Positions 11,835-22,960 of a stretch of DNA of 64,000 bases are shown in pieces; positions within the stretch are counted from its first letter, which is position 1, and every line of letters begins with the position of its first letter. Made by a program: the position numbers and the translations under genes. Location: contig CM045735.1 of assembly GCA_024760905.1 (NCBI GenBank), forward strand, positions 3,093,161 to 3,157,160. Direction: 5' to 3'. The notes under the pieces were generated by a model, which saw only the letters and a program-made list of their open reading frames with translations, made no database searches and was not told the DNA's origin. The DNA is from Plotosus lineatus. Taxonomy: Eukaryota; Chordata; Actinopteri; Siluriformes; Plotosidae.

Positions 11835-12445
11835 TGGACGGTCATTCAGTCACTCAGTCAGTCAGATTCACCCACTGGATCCGGGGTTGGGTCGTGGGGG
11901 CAACAACCTAAGCAGTGAGGCCCAGATGTCTCTCTCCACATCCATTTCCTTTGGCTCTTCTGTTTGAGGACACTGAGGCGTTCCCAAATGTAGTCCCTCC
12001 AGCGTGCTCTGGGTCAGCCCTGTGGTCTCTGCCCGGTTGGACATGCTTGAAACATGACACTAGGAAAGCATTCAGGAAGCATTTTATTTCGATGCCTGAG
12101 CCACCTCAATTGGCTCCTCTTGACACGGAGGAACAGTAATTCCACCCTGACCTGCTCCAAGATTCCTGAGCTTCTCACCCTATTTCTAACGAAGAGCTCC
12201 ATCACTCCGCGAAGGAAGCTCATTTCAGCCGCTTGTATATGCACCATTTCCCAAAGCTCGTGACTATAGGTGAGGGTTAGAAAGTGGATCGACTAATAAA
12301 TGGAAAGCTTTGCCTTTTGACTCGGCTCCCTCTTACCACACCGGACTGGTAAAGGCTTCGCTTTACAGCAAAGACTGCACCGATCCGCCTGTCGATCTCC
12401 CGCTCCATCCTTCCCTCACTTGTGAGGAAGACCCCGAGATATTTG
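11835..12445 (-). mobile_element. LINE-2 (RTE-like) 3' fragment
   Basis: Minus-strand remnant of a non-LTR retrotransposon ORF C-terminus, readable in pieces: EREIDRRIGAVFAVKRSLYQ, IQAAEMSFLRG and FQACPTGQRPQG, with stops and frameshifts. Parallels the copies at 36985-37890 and 60597-61445. The 3' end reads CGACCCAACCCCGGAT. Not functional. Confidence 0.8.
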
Positions 12446-12674
12446 AATATTAAATATGAATAATGGTGACCTGTTGTATACCTGTACATTGTAATACATC
12501 ATTTATCAGAGAAATGCCTTCAAGAATCCTGATATGATATTTTTGTGATGAATGAATAGTGAGTGTGAAGGCAGTGACATTTCCTACACGCCAACAAACA
12601 CAATGCAAGAACGGCACAGGGCTTAAAAAAATGCATGTTGTTGCCAACTTAACAACAGGGGACAAAAACGCTTG
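12446..12674. other. no recognisable feature
   Basis: Short AT-rich spacer. Confidence 0.4.
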
Positions 12675-13499
12675 TACAGATGCTCCCCGACTTACATTTT
12701 AGTTCGGTTCCGGACGGCCGAACATAAGGTGAAAAAAACGTAAGTTGTTACTGTATGTTCCAGTGACGTATGACGCTCATACTGTACTATATATCCATAA
12801 ATATCATTACCGTATCTATAAAACACCCCTAAATCAATTATTTTAAATATAACATTGTAAAATAATATCAAATATATCAAATAATATCAAGATTAATTTC
12901 ATATAAATTAAATTCAAGCAAAATAATTTCTTTCAACTAGATATATATAACCTTTAACATTCTCTATGATGCGATCATTCTGCTTGTAATTGGTTCCGAT
13001 GGTCGACGGAGCCATTTGGAAGAAACGTGCAACATGTTTTTCACCAGCATCAATTTTCTAGATAATAGCCATCTTCGTTTCTAACGAGATGGTAGGTAGG
13101 AAGGTAAAGTCTGTTGGTTGGGTTTTTACAGCCAAGCCTAGTGACTCATCAGGCCGGTGCCTATCCCTGGTTTCTTTCGAATGAGATGGCTTGCCGCTTT
13201 TTTCTGATTACCACTATCACTAGTCGGCTTATGCTTCTGACGGTTACAAAAGTCCGCAAAACAGTGTAAACACAAAGATCACAGAGACGACGTCTTAACA
13301 CAAGGGTAACATGCAGTGAACTGGGAAGAAGCAGGGCACATTCAGTCTGTTGTTTGTAAACAATGGACGCAGCATCTTGCGTAAGTAGCGTACTAGGTCA
13401 GCGTACGTGTCGTACTACAGAGAGCACGCTAAACTCAAAATTTGACTTACAATTAAAAAAAAAAAAAACGTAATAAACTTAAAGCGAGGACTGTCTGTA
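12675..13499 (-). mobile_element. Tigger/pogo-like transposon relic
   Basis: Termini TACAGATGCTCCCCGACTTAC and ...CGAGGACTGTCTGTA are inverted, flanked by TA. On the minus strand at about 12951-13083 there is a readable stretch, KIDAGEKHVARFF then QMAPSTIGTNYKQNDRI, matching the CENP-B/pogo-type helix-turn-helix that starts Tigger transposases. An in-frame TAG lies just upstream. The DDE catalytic part is absent, so it is an internally deleted, dead copy. Interrupted by a SINE-D fragment (13085-13185). Confidence 0.8.
13085..13185 (-). mobile_element. SINE-D 3' fragment nested in Tigger relic
   Basis: GTAGGTAGGAAGGTA tail and CTAGTGACTCATCAGGCCGG, flanked by imperfect duplicates AACGAGATGG / AATGAGATGG. 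5' truncated as LINE-mobilised copies usually are. Confidence 0.7.
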
Positions 13500-14212
13500 T
13501 TTTGTCTTCAGAGCTTTCCAGATCCTTCAGGCAGCGTCAATTTTCAGTCCCTTAAATGGTTCGCTTAATGTGAGGTTGGAGTGTCACATGGACTCTTGAA
13601 TGTAAGGTTTGAGAAAGACCACTGCGAACGTTCCATGGGGACATACTGGCTGAAGATGGCTTGAGGTGAAAATTGGCTGGTTGCCAAGCAATTACTGTTT
13701 GATAGCGTTTTTCACAGCTGCCTGAAATTGGGCAACTCAAGTGGAAAATTTGACCTTGGGCCAAAGATGAAGTGATTACCCCCGAAAATGAAGGCTGGTG
13801 TTAAAACTGTCTGAAGTGATGACTAAGATCAGGAGAGGAGAGAGGGGTTATGATGAGACATCGACTTGTCCTGCGTCCTTGTAAGAAGTGGGAGATGAAA
13901 AAGGCTTGAAATTCCGTGCACCTCGTGATTTAATTGTCTGTGATCGTGGAAGTTGCTTTGGCTGAGATTCAGATGTGGATGTTTCTCTGTATACATAATT
14001 AAGACCGCCCCTTACAGATCAAATGGCTTCACTGATATTCTGACTTTCCTGCTGAAACATTTGTCAATTCAGATAAGTAAGAACACTGTCATGACTTTTC
14101 GTTGGCAGAATCATCAAATCTTTAAGAATTTAATGCAGCAGTGAAAAAATACAAGTAAACATGTTTAAATTTTAGCTGCTCGCCTTAGATCATTACCTTT
14201 CAACATACGCAA
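13500..14212. other. no recognisable feature
   Basis: No repeat or exon recognised. Confidence 0.5.
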
Positions 14213-15124
14213 TACAAAAAGCCCCCGTCATTCGCGGAGGTTACGTTCCTCCCCTACCCGTGGATCTTAGAAATTCGGGAATTATTGATGCGGTTTTAAA
14301 ACCCTATGTATGGTATTACATGCGCTAAAATATGCTTGTTAAACCGATTCTCTAGCCAGTCTTACTCATTAATACAGTAATAATGAAGTAAAATGTAGTA
14401 ATGATTAAGTAAAAACTTTTTAATTTTGTACTGTGATAATATTTATGAATAAATAAAGCACTTAGGCTCCTTACCAGAAGTTAGAGAAGATGCAGTTCAT
14501 TTGAGTGGCACCATAGGGCTTCAATAATATAGTAATTAAAAACACACTAAAAAAACTGGATTTTGCAATTCAAACAATCAAGTTGATAACATGTGCGCAA
14601 AGGAGAAAAAAAGAGGTGTACACATCTGCAACCAATCAGCAGAAGGGAGAAGCAAAAGCTCTCAGCCACTGGCGAAATTTTAATCACGTGCAATAATGTC
14701 GTAATGATGCATATATATAATTTGCCATGACTACCACTAATTTAGTGCTTTTCAAATAGTGTGATGGGGTGTGATGCAAGGGTTAGCACATATGACCCTG
14801 GGGAACATGCTTTTTTGCCATACTGTACTAGAATTAAGTGTTTTTTTATTATTTAATACTTTTTAAATTTTAATAAAGATACAATGTTATGCAGAGGTGT
14901 ATTCATAACAATTTTATTGACAAATAATACCATTTATAGTCATGCGTGGGGTGCGGGGGAGGGGGGGTTGAAATGTTTTTTTTTTCCTAGAGGGGGCGTA
15001 ACAAAAAATAATTGAGAAGTACTGCGCTAATTTAAAAACATTATGAAAAAAGCCTTTGAGAGCAAAATCTGTGATTATGCGGGGCCACGAACAGTGAACC
15101 AAAAATGGGTGGGGGCTTACTGTT
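14213..15124. mobile_element. pogo-G element with nested hAT MITE
   Basis: Left end TACAAAAAGCCCCCGTC, right end GGTGGGGGCTTACTGT form imperfect inverted termini. The internal segments ATTATTGATGCGGTTTTAAA and TACTCATTAATACAGTAATA recur at 7560-8182, 22961-23660 and 49518-49808. No coding capacity. Confidence 0.75.
14743..15024 (+). mobile_element. hAT MITE nested in pogo-G
   Basis: TAGTGCTTTTCAAATAGTG to ATTGAGAAGTACTG with TSD CACTAATT / CGCTAATT. Same host position as at 7051-7353, so the host element carried it before copying. Confidence 0.8.
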
Positions 15125-15229
15125 TCTTAGCGTATCTGGACGGTCTTCAAATTTACTGCTAAGTAAACTTTTACTAGGTACTTTTATATTTACTTTGATT
15201 TTTTTTTTACCCTCTTTTTTTGACCCCCA

Positions 15230-15442
15230 CCCTCTCTGTGCAGCTAACTGGGTTATCTTCGACTGTCTGTGGTGAGAGGTTGATGTAAAAGATCCATTGC
15301 TGACTTTTGTAAACATTAGGTTGCACTACCGTCAGCGTGTTTCTTCTTTGCGATGGCCTGGCGGGTCGTCAAGGGTGTATTCTGCCCTCTCCCAGACCAT
15401 GTGCCCCTAATTAGAATTAATGTAGCAAAGTGAAAAATAAAA
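15230..15442 (+). mobile_element. SINE-C1 copy lacking the tRNA-like head
   Basis: Starts at about TGCAGCTAACTGGGTTATC and runs through CCATTGCTGACTTTTG, CAGCGTGTTTCTTC and GCGATGGCCTGGCG to CCCTAATTAGAATTAA. Confidence 0.75.
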
Positions 15443-16303
15443 TGAGACACTCTACATACAACAATACTGTCAGAGTGCTGCATGAAGTAAGTAGAGGCAC
15501 TGGGGCAGTCTGTAGATGTGTAGGTAGAAGTGAGGGATTACATTATGTACATGTTTAGAGCTTTGATAGGAACATGTCAAGCACTCTGAGGTTAAAGATC
15601 TGAGTTGGCGTACAGATATGTAGTTTTGAATCTGGAGGTGTTAATTTTGTGGTGTATAGATGTTTGACATCTGGAATGCAAAGATAGTCATGAGTTTGAT
15701 TCTTGCTGTAACAGGGAGCCAAGGAAGTGAACTCAGTGGGAGGGTCACATGAAAGAACATTAAAAGGTTATGACTATTAAGGTCTGATTGGATTGTAGCC
15801 AAGATGTTGCATATAAAGATAGATGAGTAGGCATTGAGATGCAGTGAGCAAGTCTGGAAATAACTGAAGCGTGTATAAGATGTTCAGTCGTCAGAAAAGA
15901 TGATCTTCATCTGATATTATGAAGAAAAAATTTTATCTGAAGGATCTGGGCTCTGATGTGGTGTGATTAATGTGATAATTCTTCATTAATAATCACAGTG
16001 AGATTCTTGGTATATATGCTTGATGGATCCAGCTGGGCGGAGTCAGTTCAGTGTAATCGCCTTTGAAGTTCTGATTATGCATCTTCCTTCCATTGTGAGA
16101 CAAGTTGTCTGATATTTCTTGGGAGACATGGGCCCAGAGACCTGATTACTGAGTTGAGTGATTTAGAATACAATGTTACCATATTTGATTTGTAACTCAG
16201 TACTGACCCCTGAGGGACACCTGCAGTAAGGAAGTGAGATGATAAGGAAGAAAACCCTGAAGATATGTGATACACTCAATCCTGTTTGTGAGATAGAAAC
16301 TGT
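15443..16303. other. no recognisable feature
   Basis: Sequence without recognised repeats or exons; a possible old LINE piece cannot be confirmed. Confidence 0.4.
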
Positions 16304-16311
16304 CATAGAGT

Positions 16312-16661
16312 CTGTCTGTATTCCTTTTGGCTTTTTCCCTTTTACTCGGGAGTCGCCACAGCGAATCATCTGATTCGCACGTTTGATTTGGCAGAGGTTT
16401 TCACGTCGGATGCCCTTCCTGTCACAACCCTTTTTAGCAAGGGACAGAAACACGCTGACGGCTTTGCAGCTCCTCTTTACGAATGTCAGCAATGGTTCTT
16501 TTACATGCCTCTCACCATAGACAGTGACAGACTTGGCCCTCCTTTGATAACCCAGTTAGCTGCACTGGGGGGGACAGTGACAACCTTGTGGAGAGTGGGA
16601 CTCGAACCCCCAACCTTTTGGATCAGTGATCCAGCGCCCTATACCACTAGACCACCACTGC
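16312..16661 (-). mobile_element. SINE-C2 copy (alternative tail)
   Basis: Minus-strand SINE with the SINE-C head and body, then a different 3' part: GGAAGGGCATCCGACGTG, CGAATCAGATGATTCGCTG and GGGAAAAAGCC(A/G)AAAGGAA. TSD CATAGAGT at 16304-16311 and 16662-16669. Confidence 0.85.
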
Positions 16662-16735
16662 CATAGAGTATAGTCCTAAATACCTTAATGATTCTTAAGG
16701 TCAAGGGCAATGATTGCAGAATATAGAAATTAAAA

Positions 16736-16944
16736 AAATAGATATGGATAGTGAGGCTCCACGGCCTTTTATTGTTTAGAAATGAAGCCAAAATTCCTAA
16801 CCAGGTTCCCCTACTCAATTTCTAGGCCCACATGTTTCTGAAAAGTGAGTGGGCTTAGAAAATGAGTAGGTTAACCTGGCTAGGAATTTTAACTTAGTTT
16901 CTAAACAATAAAGGGGCATGGATGCACACTGTCCATACCTATTT
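16736..16944. repeat. foldback (long inverted repeat) 1
   Basis: Left arm (ATGGATAGTG..GGCC.TTTATTGTTTAGAAA, AGGAATTTT-type, CCTACTCA) pairs with the right arm around 16845. Arms about 100 bp with mismatches. MITE-like or hairpin transcript; no TSD resolved. Confidence 0.75.
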
Positions 16945-16949
16945 TGTTT

Positions 16950-17281
16950 GGTTTTAGCCTGATTACCCTCAATCCGTTCCTATTTAAAGCTCTTGAGGGC
17001 ACACTGCTTGGACAGTGGTTGTCTTGCCTTTACCTTGTAAACATTCTGGATGCCAAGGAGACTTATTAGCTGGCATGGCATTCCACAACCGTGAAATAAA
17101 CATTCTTGCAGTTTCTAAAATGTAAGAATGTTTATTTAACAGTCGTGGAATGCACTGTCATGTAATAAGTCTTTTTGACATCCAGGATGTCTACGATATA
17201 ACGGCAAGACAACCTTTGTCCAAGCAGTGCATCCTCAAGATCTATAAATAGGAATGGATGGAGGGTAATCGGGCTGAAACC
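16950..17281. repeat. foldback (long inverted repeat) 2
   Basis: Left arm starts GGTTTTAGCCTGATTACCCTC; right arm ends GAGGGTAATCGGGCTGAAACC. The centre near 17115 is AAACATTCTTGCAG / ...GTAAGAATGTTT. Arms about 155 bp, imperfect. Directly adjacent to foldback 1. Confidence 0.8.
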
Positions 17282-18411
17282 AGACTGTTTGATAATGATA
17301 CATGGATTATTGCAGTGATGTTCTGTATAGTGCAGGGTGGCTGGAGGCTATTTGAAGACTTTTTAATGGTAATGGGTCAAGCAAGCAGGTTATTGGACAG
17401 TTTTCACCACAGCTGGGTAGCTGACTGAAGGATGCTGGAATGTCACAGTGGTCAGATGTGTCTTTTTTCATGACCTCGGCTATATTTTACAACCCAGCAG
17501 TCTACAGTTAATGACTCTTCTTACTCAACACTCGCCAAAATACCTTTAAGATTCTTCTGTAAAGAGTCTGTTCAGTTGAATGGAGAAATTGCCATTTGAA
17601 AAGGCAAACAGAATGCAATGGTTGTGCTCTCATGGTTGTCGGCTAAATGTCACTCTGCAAGAGTTCGTCTCGGAGGCCTTCGCTGGTCATATGGAGCAGG
17701 CCGTGTCCTGAAAGCTTTCTCACCTCCTCCCTGGAATTCAATACAAGTCTCCTCTAAAGAGGAGGAGAACACAAAGTCTGTGTAAAACCAGTACTTGTGT
17801 CTCGGAGTGCTTACATGCCTGCACTGCAGGAGGGGAAAAAGAGACCACAATGGTTTCAGTGGGAGCAAGAAGCAAAACAAAAAGCAAAAACATGCTGGTT
17901 TTTCTTCCACATGCCTTTTTCCTTTGTCAGTTATTCACTAATGAACTACATTCCTCTGAGGGTTTCTAAAGTAACACATGTACAGTACGACGGTTTAGGA
18001 AAAGTCATGTCTCAAAAACTTTTCTCCTTGCAGTCAAATTATTCTGAAGTAATCAGAATGAACTTCATGGCACAATATCAGGATAACCTTTTTTATCCGG
18101 TTAGGATGAAGTGTGAGGATATATCTGGTTTATATTTGGATATATCGAGAGCACTGCAGAATATCAGTTCATGATACTTTTCATTTTATTATAAAGGAAA
18201 CAATTGGTTTGGGCAGCTGCAGCTACCTGTAGTTTGACTGGGCACTGTTAGAAATGTTATGGTTCCCAGACCTTACCCAGTAATTACACACTTAAAGTAC
18301 AGAGCTGTCCATGTAGGTGTCAGTTTTTATCCCTTCAACTCTACGGAGGAAGTCGAGCTTGTACTAACGCCAGAGAATATTACCAAGGCACTGATCTCTA
18401 CCTTAAATGTT
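17282..18411. other. no recognisable feature
   Basis: No repeat recognised. A 125-codon + frame at 17797-18174 has no recognised domain; treated as chance. Confidence 0.45.
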
Positions 18412-18965
18412 GAGCCAACAGGGTTTAACGGTTAGCCTCACAGCAAAATGGTCCTGGGCTTGAGGTCCAGACTTGGTGAGGGCATTTCTGTGAGGAGTTG
18501 GCATGGTTTCGCCACAGTTGTGTGGATTTCCTCCGGGTACTCCGGTTCCCTCACACGCACTCAAACACATGCACATCAGGCTCACTGGCTGTTCCAAATT
18601 GTCCCAAGGTGTGAGTGTAGATCAGGGGTGCTCAATCCTGCTCCTGGAGATCTACCTCCCAGAAGACATTCACTCCAACCCTAATCACGCCCACCTAACC
18701 ATCCAATCATCTCATCAAGACCTGACTGGATCTTACATGTCACATGGGCCACATTAGGGTTGGAGATAAAGTCATCTGGAAGGTAGATCTCCAGGAGCAG
18801 GATTGAGCACCCCTGGTGTAGATGGTTCTGTGGGTCTTGACTATGAGATGGATTGGCAAACTGTTCAGGCTGTACCCTGCTTTCGAACAAAGCCAACTGA
18901 GATAAGCTTCAGCTTCCCCAAGACTCCAATAGGATTCAGCAGTTCTTCAAATTAATGAATGAATA
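18412..18965 (+). mobile_element. SINE-B copy split by an hAT MITE
   Basis: Head AACGGTTAGCCTCACAGCAA, then GTGGATTTCCTCCGGGTACT and CCAAATTGTCCCAAGGTG before the insert; GATGGTTCTGTGGGTCTTG and ATAGGATTCAGCAG after it. Confidence 0.8.
18623..18815. mobile_element. hAT MITE with perfect TSD
   Basis: 193-bp element with inverted termini CAGGGGTGCTCAATCCTGC / GCAGGATTGAGCACCCCTG, extending over about 34 bp. Perfect 8-bp TSD GTGTAGAT at 18615-18622 and 18816-18823; removing one TSD plus the element restores the SINE-B sequence. Non-coding. Confidence 0.95.
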
Positions 18966-19433
18966 CAGTGGCACCTTGGCTTACGAATTTAATCCGTTCC
19001 GAGGGCGAGCTTGTAAGCTGAAAAGTTCATTAGATGAAACAATTATTCCCATAAGAAATAACAGAAAACCAATTAATCCATTCCAACCCCCTTCCAAACT
19101 CATATAACCTCCTAAAAACACATATATTTCACCCAATACCGTACATTAAAGAAAAAACATGTAAAAACAATAAATATTTCATAATAATAATAAATGTACC
19201 TTAACATTAATAATAATTAATAATAAATAATAATGAAACAAGAATAAACAATAAGTCAACTAACCCCTCTGATCATCGGCTGCGGGAAAGATGTCACGTG
19301 GGCAGGCAGGAGGCGGTGCGTAACACAGGAGGAGGAGGAGGGGGAGGAGAAGGAGAAGAATTTTGGGCGTGTACACACTATGAAGGCCAACGAGGAAAGG
19401 CTTGTGGTGAGCTCCCACAAGGCCAGTGCATCT

Positions 19434-20974
19434 CAAATAGTGGTGTGCCGGGGTACGTGTATGTCATAACATAACATAACATAACATAACATGAGTGGTG
19501 AGAACAGGCCATTCAGCCCAACTAAGCTCACCATTGTCCTATTCTAAAGTGACTCCAACCTTAAAGACGCACACTCTAACCTTAAAGACGCACTTTTTTT
19601 TTTTTTTCATGACTAGATGGTATCCAGCACTAGATCAAGTCTGCTTTTGAAGACTTGTAAGGTTTCTGCTTCGACAACGTGGTTAGGCAATCTATTCCAC
19701 ACTGAAATTACCCTCTGCGAGAAAAAATATTTCCTAATATTTGTGCTAAATTTACCCTTAAATAACTTCCATTTATGACCCCTAGTTCTACTTACAGAAC
19801 TTGGCCTAAGTAATCGGGCATAGTTGACTTTATTAATCCCCTTAAGATACTTAAAGACCTCAATCAGATCACCTCTAATTCTCCTTTTTGAAGACTGAAA
19901 AGGTTTAGGATCCTCAGCCTCTCCTCATAGGATTCCTTTTTATACCCGGAATTAGCTTTGTTGCTCTTCTCTGAACTTTTCGAGAGTCTCGATGTCTTTT
20001 TCAAGTATGGTCCCCAGAACTGTACACAATACTCTAAATGTGGTCTAACCAATGTGTTATACAAGAGAAGGACAACATCTTTAGATCTATACTCAATACT
20101 CCTGGCTATGTAACCCACCATCCTATTTGCCTTTTTTACTGCTAACGCACAGTGGCTAGTACCAGTGAGGGACTGGTCAACCATCACACCCAGATCCTTT
20201 TCCTGAGAGGAACATTCTAGTTTTAAACCTCCCATGAAATACTCCTGTCTAATGTTTTTATTCCCTACATGTAGAACTTTACATTTAGCGACATTGAATT
20301 TCATTTGCCATGTATCTGCCCAAATTCAAGTCTATCCAAATCGTCCTGAATAACCTTAGTAGACTCCAGACTATTTGCCAAACCGCCCAATTTAGTATCG
20401 TCAGCAAATTTCACCAATGTGCTCTCAATGTCCCTATCAAGGTCATTAATGTAGATGAGGAAGAGCAAGGGTCCCAACACAGATCCCTGAGGGACTCCAC
20501 TTCCCACAATTCCTTGCTCAGATGAAATCCCTCCAACCACAACTCTCTGTGTTCTGTCCTGTAACCAGTTCTTAATCCACTCCAGAATACCTCCTACAAT
20601 TCCAACTGACCTCGTTTTAAAAATTAGTCTCTCATGTGGTACTGTATCAAATGCTTTTTGAAAGTCCAAATAAATAATGTCATAGGCCCTACTCTGATCA
20701 TAAGTATTTGTGGCCTCCTCAAAGAATTCCAATTACATGTCCCTGGGGAACATGCTTTTTTGCCATACTGTACTAAAATTAAGCGTAATTGCGCATCCTC
20801 TATGGTAGTTAGCAGTGGTGCTCTCATTTTCGCGCTATGGTCTAGGGAAAAAGCACCGAGTAAACAATATGAAGTGCAGTAAACACTATTTATGCTCGCG
20901 CGCAGGGTAGGGGGGAGCATGAAATGTTTTTTCTTCCTAGAAGGGGCATCACAGAAAATAATTGAGAATCACTG
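19434..20974 (+). mobile_element. hAT MITE (split by LINE)
   Basis: CAGTGCATCTCAAATAGTG to AATTGAGAATCACTG with perfect 8-bp TSD CACAAGGC at 19426-19433 and 20975-20982. Confidence 0.9.
19466..20736 (-). mobile_element. CR1-like LINE, 5'-truncated, dead
   Basis: Minus-strand non-LTR retrotransposon fragment of about 1.27 kb. Readable reverse transcriptase segments: YLDFQKAFDTVPHERL, GVPQGSVLGPLLFLIYINDL and the catalytic LVKFADDTKLGG, then NVAKCKVLHVG and LLLYNTLVRPHLEYCVQFW. A frameshift near 20320 separates two frames and another lies near 19864. The 3' end (CTGAATGGCCTGTTCTC, then ATGTT repeats) is a complete-looking CR1-type terminus. Short flanking duplicate ATGTC. It could belong to Rex1 or L2 within the CR1 group. 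Confidence 0.85.
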
Positions 20975-21169
20975 CACAAGGCATTCTCGGAGCATGGAGG
21001 AATACACACGGAAGAATACGAGCCCAATCAGCCCCAAGAAAACCATTTCTCGAGCAGAGCTCGTAAATCAAAATTTTGCTGGTTGGATGAAGTACATTTT
21101 TGGTGGGATCGAACTCGTATCATGGAAAATTCATCATAAAAGACACTCGTAAGTCAAGGTACTACTGTA

Positions 21170-22128
21170 TTTAGCCAAAGTTACTGAGAAGCCGTAATCT
21201 GTCACGGGAGAACATCTAAAGTCTTTCCACACATTTTTGAACGTATTTAAAGGAGAACATGCATCCCAAATCGAAGCCGAATACTCATCTTATCACATGC
21301 TGTTATGGCCCAGGCAACCACAATGCAATATGTGTATTGGAGCAAATACTTAAGCAGTGACATCACTGCCACAGTGCACAGACTATTGCTGGTCTTTTGG
21401 GAAAGACAAATGAGTGAAATGTGGAAAATAAAATGACCCGTGTTTCTGATGTCATTAACTTGGGAGTCGTTATGGTGAATAAATCATGGCTTCACTTTGG
21501 TTTCTGAGTGCAAGCCCCGAGTCATTTTGTTCTGTGTCTTCTTCTGAGATACAGTTTAAAAATTGTTGCAGAATCGAGGTAGGTAGTTTAAGACCAGAAG
21601 ACCGGTCCCACGAGAGTCACTGTGACCCTTCCAGTAATTGTAGCATTTATTATTTAGCAATTGAAGTTGAATACTGTCAAAAGAGGGCCAGTTATTAGTA
21701 CATAGACACAATCTCTATATGTTTTGGAAAGAGGGTGTGGCCTAACCCAATCCATCAAATTTATTTAAATATCAACCTGTCACAGTCAGCACGGTCTGTA
21801 AATTCTCTTCACCATCCTCAGCCAGCAACATGTAGCAGTCTTGGTTAGCGATAATCGCTAGTCTGACACTTCTTACACACAGTTTAAGGTTCTTTGTACC
21901 CGTCTAAGCTTTTCTAGCAAATCTATTTGATAAAGATAAAGAACTTTTTTATTGTCAAGTGTTCTATGAACAACGAAAATCAGTCTAGCAGCACTTATAA
22001 GAAAGAAGAAAGTGAATAAGAGACAACTACACTAAATTATACATGTGCTTTACCTACATACTCATCTATATACACAAACCTATATGTACACACATAGACA
22101 CATATAAATACATCCTATATATACTAAT
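21170..22128. other. no recognisable feature
   Basis: No repeat or exon recognised. Confidence 0.45.
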
Positions 22129-22960
22129 TACAGTGGTACCTTGACTTATGAAATTAATCCGTTCCGAGGGCAAGCTTGGAAGTCAAAATTTCCCATCAGA
22201 AATAATAGAAAACCAATTAATCCGTTCCAACCCCCTTCCAAACTCATATAACCTGACACAAACCCGTATATTTCACATACATTAACATTAATAATTTCAT
22301 TTCTGTAACCGCTTCATCCTAATTAGGGTCCCGGGGAGGCTGGTGCCCATCCCAGCCAACTCAGGGCGAGGGCAGAGTACACCCTGGACAGCTCACCAGG
22401 CCATCGCAGGGCGGTAAAACGCTGACGGCTTTGCAGCCTACTCTTGTCGAAAGTCAGCAATGGTTCTTTTACATGCCTCACACCATAGACAATGAGAAAC
22501 ATGGCCGGTCTTTGATAACCCAGTTAGCTGCACTGGGGAAACATTAATAATAATTAATAATAAATAATAATCAAACAAGAATAAACAATAAGTCAACTAA
22601 CCTTTCCGATCATCGACTGCGGCGAAGATGTCATATGGGCAGGCACGAGGTGGTGCATAACAGAGATGGAGGAGGAGGGGGAGGAGGAAGAGAGCTTTGT
22701 GCATGTGCATGCTACGAATCCCAGAGAAGAAAGGCTCGTGGTGAGCTCCCACAAGGCCAGTGTGGGATATAAATAGTGTGTGGGGGGGTGTGATGCCAGG
22801 GATGTGTGTATGTCCCTAAGGAGCATGCTTTTTTGCCATACTGTAGTAGAATTAAGTGTAATTGCACATTCTCTACAGTAGGTGGCAGTGGCATTCTCAC
22901 TGTGTTCCCTATGGTGTAGGGAAAAAGCACTGAGGAAACAATATGAAGTGCAGTAAACAC
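22129..22960 (+). mobile_element. pogo-A/hAT composite, right end lost
   Basis: Begins TACAGTGGTACCTTGACTTA; interrupted by a headless SINE-C1 (22296-22540); continues through the hAT segment to CAGTAAACAC, where another pogo-like element starts. Confidence 0.8.
22296..22540 (-). mobile_element. SINE-C1 copy lacking the head
   Basis: Perfect 11-bp TSD ACATTAATAAT (22285-22295, 22541-22551). In SINE sense it begins TTCCCCAGTGCAGCTAACTG, exactly at a hairpin, and ends at CCTAATTAGGATGAAGCGG. Confidence 0.9.

Larger units (their letters stand above)
18964..21169 (+). mobile_element. pogo-A MITE with nested hAT MITE and CR1-like LINE
   Basis: Termini TACAGTGGCACCTTGGCTTA and AAGTCAAGGTACTACTGTA. 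Inside is the hAT MITE (19434-20974), itself split by a CR1-like LINE (19466-20736): three levels of nesting. Confidence 0.85.

Noticed and set aside
17797..18174. 125-codon + strand frame
   Set aside because: No recognisable family; length not exceptional for 64 kb.
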